Positions 42,264 to 54,385 of a stretch of DNA of 64,000 bases are shown here, piece by piece. Made by a program: the position numbers and the translations under genes. Numbering within the stretch: position 1 is the first letter of the stretch; every line of letters starts with the position of its first letter. The DNA is from Ectobius pallidus (lineage: Eukaryota > Arthropoda > Insecta > Blattodea > Ectobiidae), in the NCBI GenBank assembly GCA_964059195.1, contig CAXKWD010000007.1, positions 21,897,023 to 21,961,022 of the forward strand, read 5' to 3'. The notes under the pieces are model-generated. The model was not told the DNA's origin. It saw only the letters and a program-made list of their open reading frames with translations, and searched no databases.

Positions 42264-42740
42264 TATAAAACTCAACGTATGTATGTTTGTGTGTATGTTC
42301 CAACATCTGGCCCAAGCGACTAAAAACGCTGTAGTGTTAAATCAAACCTAACATACCCTTACTCCACCCCTTTTGGTGAGTGTGGGTCGTTTCAACCTCA
42401 TGAATAATAATTTTTCTGTACAAATCTACATTCTTTTATCAATTTTTAGGGCGAAAATTTTGTGAGACAATAATAGGCCTATTCTAAAAGAAACCCTTAT
42501 TAAATTTGCAACCCCCTATTATGTGATCTCTATACAAATGTACATTTTACCAAAGTTTAAACAGAGACCCTATGGAACCAAGAGAAATGTAAGTTAAAAT
42601 TTATGTTGTAAGAAACACCCTTAAATTGTTCAACCCCATTATATGACCTTTATTAAAATCTACATTTTTATTCAATGTTTACCGGATATTAAGCAGCTCC
42701 TAATTAACTAAGAAAAAATCTTAGGCAAGCTAATTTTGGT
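42264..42740 (+). repeat. Helitron-like 5' region with about 120-bp internal repeats
   Basis: TATAAAACTCAACGTATGTA, then TGTTTGTGTGTATGTTC, resembles the start of Helitron copy 1. Afterwards a phrase containing ACAAATCTACATT and AACCCCCTATTATGTGA recurs three times at about 110-125 bp spacing (42420, 42530, 42655). No 3' hairpin or CTAG end was found. Confidence 0.45.
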
Positions 42741-44075
42741 TAAAACCACCCCATAGTTTTTGTGCTTCACTTGTCCTTGGACTAAGCAAGGTACAATTAA
42801 CAAGCCTAATACACATCTATACTTTAAGCAAACACAATATTCACATCTTTCTAACAAAAAACCAGCCATTATTATATTATATTATTTAGTTTATTAAGTA
42901 CATGTTAATAGCATCCACATTAGGCTATTTTGTTGCATTAAACGTACGACAACCGCTTGTAAGATTACGATTTTACTGTCAATAAAGTTTGGTTTTTAAT
43001 TAAATTAATTCAGCTCAGATATTATTTCTAACACTAAAATGCAACATATTTATTCTTTAGAAATACTAGATACTTAAATACTAGATACTGCAAACCAGTA
43101 GCTTAAGTACTAGGAATTCGTGGTTGGTTCAGCCACTCAAAATAGTAGTAGCTCATGATTACTGTACAGGAAACTGTACTCATCCGTAGATTACTCTGAC
43201 GTCTACTGTTTGAAGTATGGATGTGATCATTCAGTTATTCAGATGTTGGCGACATTGTACTAACGTTTCGTTGTAATCGGAACAGACGGCTGTCAAAGTG
43301 GCTACCCGAATATACAGTTTAGTCTAGAATTCAATACGGTATTCACTAACTCAGATGCCATATTATATTTTCCTTAAATGGCATAGCCTATATAATTGTA
43401 CACTGCTGTTACTTATTTATATGACAGTTTTCACTTGTAATGAAATAGCGTTATAACTAGCCTATATCCGTTTGATACAGATCATATTTTAAAATACCCA
43501 TATCCTCATACAAATGTCGGGTATAATTGCCTGCTGAAGCTAATTCATAAACAGAGTATCACTCTGCATTAGATTTTTATACATTTCCTCGCAAATAAAG
43601 ATTAAGGCCCATGCATTGTAGAAAAGGAATAAAATTAAAGAATTATAGTTCATTTTCAGCTCATTTCATGCTGTAAGAGTGATTTTCTGTAGTGTAAAGA
43701 TCTAATTTGAAGTAGTTAAACAACATTATTATTTGTATGACTTATGAAAAAGGTATTCATCAGAGATCCTAAGTTCCCGGTACCAATGACAAACAAACAT
43801 TTCAAGATATTATATATTGTATTTACATTTTCAGTATTTAGTTGAGGCGTATTGATTTACTACTATAACATGAAATAAACATGATCCTAAGGTATTAAAA
43901 CAAAATAATAAAACTAATGGATGATAATAATTACAGGTTTTAACTCCAGTAAATACCTTCCATGGTTTAATTCACTAACGTCATGACATGTCTAAGCGTA
44001 TTGTGACATACTTTAATATTTCAATTTTGGTTCTAGTTCTTTTTTCTCGCCTTGCGTGGTATCTTTAAACGTACA
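42741..44075. other. No gene seen
   Basis: A+T-rich sequence with nothing recognisable beyond short direct repeats (AATACTAGATACT at 43062 and 43077). Confidence 0.5.
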
Positions 44076-44882
44076 CAGTTAAACCTCTGTATAACGAAGA
44101 TCGATATAACGATACACCCGCATATAGCAATACATTCGTTTGGTCCCGGCGAATTTCCTATCTTAATCATGTTAAATGTAACTCACTATAACGATGAAGC
44201 TATTTTAGAAAGACCCTTTATAACGATATTTGGAGGTTGAATTGTTACTGAAAACCAGTAGCTTAGCCCTGTGGATGTTAGCTGGTATCAGATCAGTATC
44301 CTTCCCAGCCATCAATATTGTTTCTTGGTGCCTGATATCTGTTATATTTGTTAGGAATTCCAGAAAAGAAAGCTTCATAGGATCACTGAGTCTGAAACCG
44401 TGTGTAAAAATTTACTGTGGATTAGATTGTTACTTCAACATATACATATGTGCAATTAAAACACCGTCCATAAGGAGCACCTGTTTTAGTTTTATCTTAG
44501 TAGCCTGTATGGTTTGAAATTCTGACATATGGCTAGGCTCAAAACATGCCATGATCAAATCTGAATAGTTTTTTTTTTTTTTTTTTTGTTTTGTTTTTTG
44601 TTTTTTTTTGTGCAGGTGTAAAAGCTATGGTTACAATTCAACGGAAGTCAGTACGATGAGAAATAAAATCAGGGTTTTTTAAATATTTATTTGGATTAAT
44701 GATTCATCATTTTCCACTTCTTCACAGGGAATTACAGGGAATTATCCTGTAGATTACACAGTTTTCTGCATTTAGTCTTTCTAACATGTGGCAAATTACA
44801 GCCCCTCAATAAAACAATAACCCTCATATAAACAATACAATCTCCTAGGGCCCACAATTATCGTTATACGGTGGTTTGACTG
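44076..44882 (+). mobile_element. Pogo/Tigger-like non-autonomous element, copy 1
   Basis: The left end reads CAGTTAAACCTCTGTATAAC, then GAAGATCGATATAACGATA. The right end reads TATCGTTATACGGTGGTTTG and ACTG, followed by TA. CAGT..AACCTC..TATAACGA is the usual pogo/Tigger terminal style with TA targets; the left TA has mutated to CA. It is 807 bp, with a poly-T tract at 44568-44615 and no transposase. Copy 2 lies 2 kb away in the same orientation. Confidence 0.82.
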
Positions 44883-44884
44883 TA

Positions 44885-46090
44885 TTTAAAATTTTACTAA
44901 GCCCACTAAACCGTTAATTTTTTTTCTGAATAGTTCCCTTGCTAAGATATTTATATATAGGCCTAGTCTTAGAACTAAATATAAGAAAAAAGAAATATAA
45001 GATATAAAAGAGAACATACTACAAAGATGTAGCCTAGGACAGGTATGGGGAAAACACTCACGTTCAAGTAATATAGCACGCCAGATCGTTTCTGCTAACT
45101 CCTGATTTATACAGTTGCAAGCATGACGTCATCACAGAAATATAAATAATAAAAATAATCATAATACGTTAATTAGTTAAGCCTAAATATATCTCTTATG
45201 GTCTAAGGCCTCCTTTCCGCAAAGACAAGGCTCGGAAAAGACGAAATATTGTGGAAGGAGCTAATTCAGTCGCCTGTTACTTCGTATACATTTTCCCATG
45301 GCTGTCCTAGGCCGGAACATAATTTGCCTATTCTATCCAACCAGGGTCCAAAATGGAATTTGAATAGATAATAAAATATATTAATTTTAATAACTGATTA
45401 AAAATAACAGATAGCTATGGTGTTCTATGAACAGTAAACAGAAGATGGAAAGGAAGATACTATACAAATTATTGATCCCTATGTTCAATGTGAATAGGCT
45501 ATAAACTACACGCGAAGAGAATAATCCTTATTTGTCATTGCAGTATGTAAAGTAATGGCATAACAAAGTGGCCATGTCTGCCGTAAAAATAGAAGGCCAG
45601 CAGACAGGAGAAATAATTTAAAATTTCATTAATGGAAGAGAAAGGGCCCGCTTATAATGAGATGCTGGAGGCAGCGATTGATAATCATGGAATGCAACGC
45701 TGTTGTAATGACATGCTTTACAACTACCGTAATAGATATTCTTGCGTCTTGTAAACCTTGTCTCTTACTGCTAATACGCAATATTACTGCATTCATAGTA
45801 GCTCTTACCAGAAATTCTTCGCAATACAACTAACTGTGTGTTCATACCTTTCGTACAAGGTGTAAGTCAGAATGTACAGTACATGGTTTATATGAAGTGA
45901 AAAGAATTAGTAATTTAGTTATAGATATGTTTTGTGATTATTTAGCTCCTACCTCTTTTTTTAGATTTGGGCCAATAACATAGAAATCAGCCTGAAATGA
46001 GCTAATCTCAGACCTGATTCAGTCTTCATTGAATTTGCGTTATCACCTCCTACAAGGGAGATAAATATAGCCAGGGACGGCTCGTCCATA
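44885..46090. other. No gene seen
   Basis: No coding signal. A TAGGCCTA palindrome is at 44958. Confidence 0.5.
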
Positions 46091-46092
46091 TA

Positions 46093-46855
46093 CATCCAAA
46101 CCTCTGTATAACGAAGATCGATATAACGATAAACCCGCATATAGCAATATTTTTGTTTGGTCCCGGCGAATTTCCTATCTTAATAAGCTTAAATGTTACT
46201 CACTATAACGATAAAGCTATTATATAAACACCATTTATAACGATATTTGTAGGTTAAATTGTTACTGCAAAACCCAGTAGCTTAGCCCTGTGGATGGTAG
46301 CTGATTTCAGATCAGTAACCTCCCCAATCACCAGTATTGTTTTCTGGGGCCAGTAAATAAAGTTAATGATGGGTGGAAAATAGGATAAAATCATCCCTTA
46401 TGTGTGCAAAAAGGTACTGTGAGTTAGGTTGTTAGTTCAACATGTACATGTGCAATTCAAACACCATAAGGAGCAACTGTTTTAGTTTTGCCTTAGTTAT
46501 GTGTTGAATTTGCTTATCTTTCTCTTCTCTCTTCCCACCAACTACGAATTTGAAATTCGTAGGGTACACATGGGTAGGCTCAAAGCATGCCATGACCTGT
46601 GATGTTAAACCAATCTGAATAGTAATTTTTTTAGTGTGCAGGTCTAAAGTAGCCATGGTTACAATTCAAGGAAGACAGTAAGTTGAATAACAAAATTAGC
46701 GTTCTACCTTCCGTTCATGAAATTATACTGTAGATTATACAGTTTTCTGCATGCAGTCTTTCTGATAAATTACGACCCCTCAATATAACAATAACCCTCA
46801 TATAACAATACAATCTGATAGGGACCACAATTGTCGTTATAGGGAGGTTTGACTG
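46093..46855 (+). mobile_element. Pogo/Tigger-like non-autonomous element, copy 2
   Basis: The left end CATCCAAACCTCTGTATAAC follows TA, and the right end GTCGTTATAGGGAGGTTTGA and CTG is followed by TA. The interior is collinear with copy 1: TTTGGTCCCGGCGAATTTCC, CCAGTAGCTTAGCCCTGTGG and GCCATGGTTACAATTCAAGG. Confidence 0.82.
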
Positions 46856-46857
46856 TA

Positions 46858-48494
46858 TGTGAACTAGACAGCCGTCTAGGGCGATACATTTTTAGTAACT
46901 TGGGGGGGGGGGTTAACATTTATAGTCCGAGACACCAGAAGAAGTATTCAACTAGCCATAACCATGAATCTGGGTTCCCTTATTTATGTGTGGCTCTCCG
47001 GTTCTCTTGATACTACCGGTCTCTATGGTAAGCGCAGAAATAAGTATTTTTTCCTCGAAACTAAAAAAGCTGCATAGCTCAATGAGTAGGATGAACAACC
47101 GTTGAAAGTGAAAAAAGGGGGACATTCCAAAATTTTTGGGGATAGCTACCTTTTTTTTTTCTTCTTTCTTTTTAAACCAAGAGTGCTTTTACTTAAGTAT
47201 CAACATGGCAACATACACTTTGCATTATGTACTATGCATATACGCGTTTATTTTCCCCTTTGCTTTCGGGTATAAATTATGGCTTCCTTTTCTGCGACCA
47301 AATAGAAGTACAGTATTCACTATCCGACGCCGAATCCATTTCAGAAATCACAAAATCTTAAAGAAAAACGCCATATATATTTTGGGGGAGGAGGAAAATA
47401 TTTTTTGGGGGGAGGGGGATCAAGAATTTAAGTTTTAGTAGTTATACATAGCCCTTATATGATAAAACCTTAAATGTTGGAGGGGAGAAATTACCTTCCC
47501 TCCCCCAAAGTCGGCGCCTATATCAGTTATAAAAGAAATACAACACGTCTATGTTGATGCGCTTCATGTTATAGAATTGCCCCACACGTCATGGCACGGA
47601 CTAACAGTATCCTAACTCGGAAGTCGGAATGTACATCCGGAACGCTTCTCCAAAATTCCCATAACCTGCTTCTTTGCACGTTCAAAGATGATACTGTTGG
47701 CAACGGTTACGCTATGTTTAGTTAAAGCTAGATGGCAGGGCATTTGCATATTCTGAAAATTTGTACCTTTGGCAATAACATGAAAATTCGTTTAGATAGA
47801 AAACGAAACAACTGCGGGACATTTACAGAATACCGTAAAATGCCGAACGACGGTTTTCGGACCGCCGGACGGACCCTATCAACGAGCCGGTAAAGACTTT
47901 CAGGTTTTGCTACCATTTCCAAGGAAAATGAATTAACCACTTAAATGGACGTTATAACATATCTGAGTATGGGGATTAATTGAAAAAATCCGGCTTCGAG
48001 GTGCATTCGGCCAACCTTCAATCCATCTACGTTTAAAATTTCAGATCTCTGCGTTCAATAGATTTCGCTGGACATCGCGTACAGACAGAGACAGGCAAAC
48101 ACTTCCTCTTATTTATTAAGATTCTTCTGAAAGAGCCATCCCATCGTCTAAAACGTCGTGGATCTCTTCTGATACTCGATGATTCTAAGAGCAGTTGCAA
48201 TAATTGGTCACTGTTCCTTAACACTTTGCCATAAGAACAAGCACCCAAGACGAGTGCAACTTTTTCACTGCCGCAACGATAGCAGTGAGACTTGCCTGGA
48301 AGGGATTAATTGAACGAATCAATGATTAATGAATTTTAAAAATGCCTCCCATGATATTTTAAAGAGACTTAATCCTTTATAATTCCTTATAACTCATACT
48401 ATCATGGGTATAGCATGGGAGTCAAATTATCTTTTACGATGTTCGAATTAACATAGCATCAGATAGACATTTGACTGGTTTCATTTTAATGAAG
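46858..48494. other. No gene seen
   Basis: No supported gene. There are G-run and T/C-rich stretches at about 46907 and 47150-47175. The frames at 47136-47438, 47728-47940 and 48033-48248 lack domains. Confidence 0.5.
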
Positions 48495-48496
48495 TA

Positions 48497-49251
48497 CAGT
48501 CAACTCTCGATATAATGCCCCTCTTTACAGTGCCACCCTCGCACTGTGCCAATAAATGCAAGTGAACGGATCTTCTCCCATATAAAATACATAAGAAACC
48601 TCGTTACTGTGCCAATTCATTTAGTGTCAGTGAATATAAGACAAGATTTTTTCAAAATGTAGCTTGCAATTCTTTTAAAACTGGCGTGAATGTTAGGAAG
48701 ATTATGTAAGAAACATACTGTACTGTATTTTCAAGAAGTGAGTGCAAATGTAGTGCGGTGGAATGAGCAAGCTATGTTAAGAAGTCGGCAGACAGCCTGC
48801 ATGAGGGTGGAGCAGGTAGAAAGAGCCCTTCATACAATGAGACATTCCAAACTGTCACTCCTTTTAGTCCAGTGCCCATTCAGCTGTTAAACACTACACT
48901 GTTATCGTTACTTTTTTTTAACAAGGACTAAAGATACTGTACTGTGATCATAATCACTTACATGGACCCATTTGATTTTCAACCCCTTTGTGTACTGTAG
49001 CACTGGACATATGCTGTAATAAATAAAGTTCCTTTACCGTACAGCACAGTACAGTAGAGTATATATTATTTTGTGCTAAAGTTCTCTACTTGCTTTCTAT
49101 TTACTTTTTCTTTAATAATACAGTTCAATAAATTAATACAGCACATATTTCTGCCATTTTTATTTTAATAATTAAATTTCGTTTTAGTGCCACCCTCTCT
49201 TAGTGCTACTAAATGTTAGGGAACGGATGGTGGCATATCGAGGGTTGACTG
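48497..49251 (+). mobile_element. Second pogo/Tigger-like family
   Basis: The left end CAGTCAACTCTCGATATAAT and the right end, reversed, CAGTCAACCCTCGATATGCC are flanked by TA on both sides (48495-48496 and 49252-49253). CCACCCTCGCACTGTGCCAA near the left is echoed by AGTGCCACCCTCTCTTAGTG near the right. A 66-codon frame (48690-48890) contains MRVEQVERALHTM, faintly like a Tigger transposase segment; I would not call it a gene. Confidence 0.8.
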
Positions 49252-49253
49252 TA

Positions 49254-50930
49254 GTTTGAAATTTTATAGATGAGTGAAGGACATGATAAGTGCTTAAGAT
49301 ATTAGATTTCTTGTGTGGAGGAAGAAGTTATGAAATCATGTAACTTTTTTAAGTTTTATGTTTTTATATTGAATTCTTATTCACAAAATATGCCTTAACT
49401 TCTTCTATTTCGTTAGATTCGGAATTCTTTCATACAAACCCGTTTCAGCCCCAGTTGGTTCGGATTGACGACGTTTCACTGTAAAGTATTGTGGTCTGGG
49501 ATAACTTTTTTGTTATGTATCTGCTATCTTCTAACGGCAGCAGATGTAGTCAACCAATTTAGAATGTTAATCTATGCAATTTCTGACCACTCTTTCCCAG
49601 CTAGAATGAAATACTACTAAGAAAGAATCCAGTACTGAAAGCAACAAATGCTTATGAAATAGCTCTTCTAACTGGTGAATAAAAAGAAAGTCTCCATAAA
49701 CGTCCAGAATGCTGCTTATATTACCGAGTTCGGGTCAAATCTGCTGTTATGGCTTCTTCGAACAGACTGAATGCTTGATGTTACACAATGCCGTGATCCT
49801 GGGAAACAAGGACTTTGGGCTGTTTGTGGACCCCTGGCGCCCCTATTAATGCAGGAATGTCGCTCCTTCAAATTGTATAAAACATCCAAAACACTTAGGT
49901 ATTCATACCTTGAGTATGAAGATTGAAATAAATTACACTGAATTGTTGGACAGTTAGCATCTGTCTTAACCCGTGAAGCAACTAGATTCCAATGTCACTG
50001 TACATGGCTTCCTACATTCAAACATATATTTTTCCCTTTTTGAGCGCGCACATATTATTTAAATAACTTTTGTTTTGTTCAGTTGTTTGAATGTTTGTCT
50101 ATACAATTTATCAGATGGTTCTATTCATTCACATCTGCACGAATCAAGCATTTAAATAGCTACCTCAAGCTACAATACAAGCTTGATATATTGATGCAAA
50201 TAAGCAGACGTTTCTCTTAATAAGACTAGTAGATGACCCCTCTTTTTAGAAGTTCCATCTGAGGAAACGTATAATTTAAAGTTCTCCTCAAAGGATTCTA
50301 ATGAGACCTTTTAAACCAGGATGGTTTTACAGTTCCCTTACTTCCTCGAAAGTGACAAGTGATTGGTCAAAGGGCGGAATCTGGACTATTTGATGAAGGC
50401 CCACGCATTACATTGATTGCTTCAGGGAAGTTAAACTTATTCTTATTTCGATATTTAAATGGAACTTTTGTATAACACATGTTTCTTATAAAATAAAAGC
50501 ATTTAGGTGATATTGTCATTCTGTTGTCATACAATAACATTTTAAATGAAAAATTCTTTGAGTTCCCAAAACAAAGAAGTATATTAAGGGAATTGTGACC
50601 GCTAACCTGTGGCCCTAGTATCAGTTTCAATTTGGGGAAGATACTTCTACCATGAACTAAACTCTAGAATTTAGACTCATGTAATCGAAATTATATTCTT
50701 GAGCATAAAACACAATTTATGAAATATATGAAAACCTACACCCATTTTTCTATAGGTTAACTCTCAAGGACAAATTCAATGTGAATGAGGTACATATCTT
50801 CGATTTTTGCCTTTTACTCAGTCCCTCCAACAATATACAGTATAGGGTACAGAGTAGAGTATTGAAGATTTCAGATTCTAGTGAAAAGTCGGTTTTAATT
50901 AAAAAGAATTTCGTTAGCACTGTGACAGCG
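49254..50930. other. No gene seen
   Basis: No supported gene or bounded repeat; short frames only. Confidence 0.5.
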
Positions 50931-50934
50931 GAAC

Positions 50935-51125
50935 GGGGTATGCCGTGGTGCAGTTGACTGAGGTACTGCGCTGCAAACTGGAAGGCCACGAGTTAGATTC
51001 CCAATTAGATAGATGAGATTTTTCAAATTGTCTAATCCTTCTGGTACCGGTAACACTATGGTTCAGATATCGACTAAGCCCTGAACAGAAATGAGTATCA
51101 GGAGCAATCCTGGGAGTAAAGAATG
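50935..51125 (+). repeat. SINE-3 copy, divergent
   Basis: It starts GGTATGCCGTGGTGCAGTTG, then GCGCTGCAAACTGGAAGGCC and a box-B-like GAGTTAGATTCCC. The body CTAATCCTTCTGGTACCGG and GAGCAATCCTGGGAG follow. This matches the reverse of the copy at 8560 with many changes and a shortened middle. Confidence 0.65.
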
Positions 51126-51262
51126 GCGGCACGCAAGCCTGACAACCTTACCACAATCAGTAGCCGAATATCTAAAAAATGGAGCCCTGGGTCTCCAAAG
51201 CCTGAATGGGGATCCTTTATTGTAAAAGTAAAAAGTTCGCTAACATGTCAACATTGGAATGA

Positions 51263-52187
51263 TATTCCAAATAGTTTTTCTCCTTATACCCTCTTATCAA
51301 ATGTAACACACTGTATCCTTAAGTAGCTGGACCAATTTATTGTGTTGGCTTTTTATTTTTTTAACATTAAAATAAAGCGTTAGGTCTACATATATAAAAA
51401 ATTGCATATCCAATTCAAATAATTAAAATCATTATAAGCACATACTGTAAAGCTTAAAGATGAAGCATGTCCCTATGTAGGCCTACATTGTCAAAAGATA
51501 AAAAATTAAATTACAATAAAAGCTATTTACAATAAAATAATTATACCTGTAGGCTTACCATCTTGGTGGAGCGTCTATGCAATGTGTAAAATCCTTAATA
51601 GTTTGACGCTATAAATACTCTTTAAGTTTAAAAATATCCAATTAGAACTCCTTTGGTTGTTATGTTGAAGCACTGTTAAAGATGATGTCCTGATCGTTAT
51701 TGGTGTGTAAAATCTTATTCACATTTATAAAAACACAGAATATAATTATTTAATAAATAGTGAGTCTTAAAATGCTTGGTTAAATTGGATTCTTCAGCAG
51801 GCGTCACAGCTTCTTATGGTGGTGTCCAGTGTGTTGTATTGTCATCTATGCTGAAGAATCCAATTGCATAGACGCTCCACCAAGTTGGTAAGCCTACAGG
51901 CATAATTATTTTATTGTAAAAAGCTTTTATTGTAATTTAATTTTTTATCTTTTGACAATGTAGGCCTACATAAGGACATACTTCATCTTTAAGCTTTACA
52001 GTATGTGCTTATAATGATTTTAATTATTTGAATTGGATATGCAATTTTTTATGGCCTATATGTAGACCTAACGCTTTATTTTAATGTTAACAAATAAAAA
52101 GAAAACACAATAAATTGGTCCAGCTCCTTAAGGATACAGTGTGTTACATTTGATAAGAGGGTATAAGGAGAAAAACTATTTGGAATA
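51263..52187. repeat. Snap-back palindrome: about 321-bp inverted arms, 279-bp spacer
   Basis: The left arm 51263-51583 (TATTCCAAATAGTTTTTCTC ... GCGTCTATGCAAT) is matched in reverse complement by 51863-52187 with few differences. The differences include AAAGCTATTTAC versus GTAAAAAGCTTTTAT, and CAAATAAAAAG versus a TTTTTAT tract. The spacer has its own inverted pair, TTGGATTCTTCAGCA (51786) and TGCTGAAGAATCCAA (51848). Each arm contains TAGGCCTACA. It encodes nothing. Foldback transposon, MITE dimer or an inverted duplication are possible. Confidence 0.88.
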
Positions 52188-52227
52188 AATTCACCCTCTT
52201 TGGTCAAAATGAAATTTATCAATTCAT

Positions 52228-52325
52228 TGGAATGATAATTCTTTCACACTGGCCGTGTGTAGGTTAAGGTGGAAAGGTTGAATCAGTCTGAAAGATTTAA
52301 TGCCATAGCCGGGCTTCGGGGTTTT
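52228..52325. repeat. Rearranged tRNA-like SINE piece
   Basis: GGAATGATAATTCTTTCACA and CTGGCCGTG match 37880-37905. They are followed by GGTGGAAAGGTTGAATCAG and AATGCCATAGCCGGG, the reverse of the 37950 region. The SINE appears folded back on itself. Confidence 0.5.
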
Positions 52326-52445
52326 AAGAACAAAATTAAAATATATTACAATTTTGTTTTATAATTTACATTTGTGATATATTAAATATGAAGTATATAA
52401 ATATATAAAATGCGATGGGCTTACCACCTGTCCCTCTACCCACTC

Positions 52446-52610
52446 TCGGAAATTAAGCTGCTGGTACTCATTTCTGTTAGAGGCTGAGTAGACCCCATAA
52501 TGCCACCAGAAGGATTAAGTCAATTAAAAACTCCAACGACCTCATCGGGGATCGAACCCGCGACCTTCCGGTTTGTGGTGCACGCTACGGCGCGGCATAC
52601 CCCAATACAT
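52446..52610 (-). repeat. SINE-3 copy, 3'-truncated
   Basis: The minus strand has GGTATGCCGCGCCGTAGCGT, then ACCGGAAGGTCGCGGGTTCG (box B) and GACTTAATCCTTCTGGTGGC. It breaks off after TGAGTACCAGCAG. Confidence 0.75.
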
Positions 52611-53490
52611 ATATAGCGCAAATTTTAAAAGAGGACCAACGTTATAAATTTTACTTACAAAGTTCTTTTTACAGTTTTGTAATGTATTCATAAAATAAGC
52701 AACTGTAAGTAATATGAGGGAATAACGTGATATTTACTATACATCGTATGTATATTAATTATCCTCATAGATTCATCATGAAATTTGTCAAACTTTATAT
52801 AAGCTTAAAGATTTCGTTACCTTTTTGTTTAAAGTTACACAAGATTTACATATTGGGATTTATTGCTGACTTGGAGTACGCGTAGATTATGGTAATGTGA
52901 GAGTGGACCTCATGGAGTCGCATGGTAGCCAGCCACATGAACCGTTATTGATAAGAACGGAAAGCATATGGACATATAATCTTAGCTAAGCCTCTTAGAG
53001 AAGAAACTAGTTTTTGTGTTTCGGGATTGAGACAAAATATTAAAGCAGGTAGTCGGATTCACGTCGCAATAAATTAGCTTAGTCTTGTCTACAGCAATCT
53101 GATTCCAACCTATGCATTCAACCCCGCACAAAAAGCTGATCACAATCCCAGTAAAAAGATATGTTCACTAAAACTGATGACGTCTATTGTCTGGAAGTTT
53201 GTTTTTGAGCTGCCGCTATTACAAAAAATGAAGTTTCAGATGCTCGTTTGAAGTTGAAGTAAATTATGCTACAGCAGAATGTAAGATTTTACATGAGTAG
53301 GAACATTTTTCTCCTAAGAGATTTGTATTAAGCAATACATACTAAAGTCGAGGCAGAAAGAATAGGCGGGTTTCTCAAATAAACTCCATCCACCGACCGA
53401 CCCTCTTTCTTTTCCCCTTATAAGTAGTTATGCGTCTCAGTGAACTTTCACTCCTAAGTAGCGGCAACTTATAATATAGTGTTAGTGTCA
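52611..53490. other. No gene seen
   Basis: A+T-rich sequence; no coding signal. Confidence 0.5.
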
Positions 53491-53496
53491 TATAGC

Positions 53497-53765
53497 CGTC
53501 ATTATCATCTTCATCCCATCCTCGCCTTGTTTGGAGTGTGTATGAATGAATGGTGTGTCTCGTCCTATGTGTTCGTGTTGTCTCGGAGGTGGCCCCAGCA
53601 TTGGGCTGATCACTCAACCGGGCAGGCCCTCCATGTCCTTGTGTGTTGTGATCAATTATAGTTCAATCTTCTCCCGACAGGTCGCGGCCCGGTAAGGCCC
53701 GGGCGGCGCGGGTCGCATAAAGGTCGCTACAAGGGAGAAGTAAAACTACGAAAGCGAAAAAAAAT
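53497..53765 (+). repeat. SINE-1 copy, 5'-truncated
   Basis: It begins within the body (GCCGTCATTATCATCTTCAT), then CGTCCTATGTGTTCGTGTTG, CATTGGGCTGATCACTCAAC and CTCCCGACAGGTCGCGGCCC. The tRNA head is missing. Confidence 0.8.
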
Positions 53766-53869
53766 TATAGGAATGAATTTTATTATTAAAGCAGTCATTT
53801 GGCAACTACGGTGAGTGAAGTTAATAGCTATGTTATACATAGGCTATAATAACATTACGAAGACATAAC

Positions 53870-54385
53870 CAATGCTTTAATTGGCAAGACTTTATAAGTA
53901 TTATATAAAAATTTAGTGGAGGTAAGAGAAGGTAAATTATATAACACTTTGAGTAAGCGATTTTGCAAAACTTGAGGAGAGTGTAACTGTCTTTTAGAAC
54001 AATGGCCCCAAATTGGGAGCATATATTATGTAAGTTGGGAGTGTATTAAAGAAAAATAGATAGTGCGCAAGAATTTATCTGGAAAGCTTGTTTTTAATCT
54101 ACGCAAAATTCGAATTGTTGGAATAATTTTAGTTTTCGCCATATTCACATGATGCGACCATTTTAGATGTTCATCTAAGAGTAGGCCCACAAATTTAACT
54201 GAGTCCACTCTAGCAGTGGGTTTCCCATAGATCGTTATAAAAGTCGTTAGTTTTAGTATTAACTTCTGGACAGGAAAAGGTATGCGTTGAATGGTGCCTA
54301 TCTGACCACAGTGACGTTGTGGGGATTCCTTCCTTTTAATCCTATGTAGGTAGTAGGGTGTGATAGCTGTTTTGAATTTCATTTT
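53870..54385 (-). pseudogene. Jockey-like LINE fragment: end of the reverse transcriptase domain
   Basis: Most of it is one frame (54026-54382) reading TFITIYGKPTARVDSVKFVG, then LLLDEHLKWSHHV, TIRILRRLKTSFPDKFLRTI and YFSLIHSQLT. After a stop at 54026 the same frame continues YMLPIWGHCSKRQLHSPQVL, QNRLLKVLYNL and YNTYKVLPIKAL. VKFLGLxLDxxLxW followed by SLIHSxLTYxxPIWG is the usual thumb region after the RT domain in jockey-like LINEs. The catalytic RT motifs are absent and both ends are truncated. The RNase H domain, which should follow to the left, lies instead to the right (54860-55255). Confidence 0.8.

Noticed and set aside
48690..48890. Transposase gene in the pogo-like element
   Set aside because: Only a dozen residues faintly resemble a Tigger protein; too little to annotate as coding.
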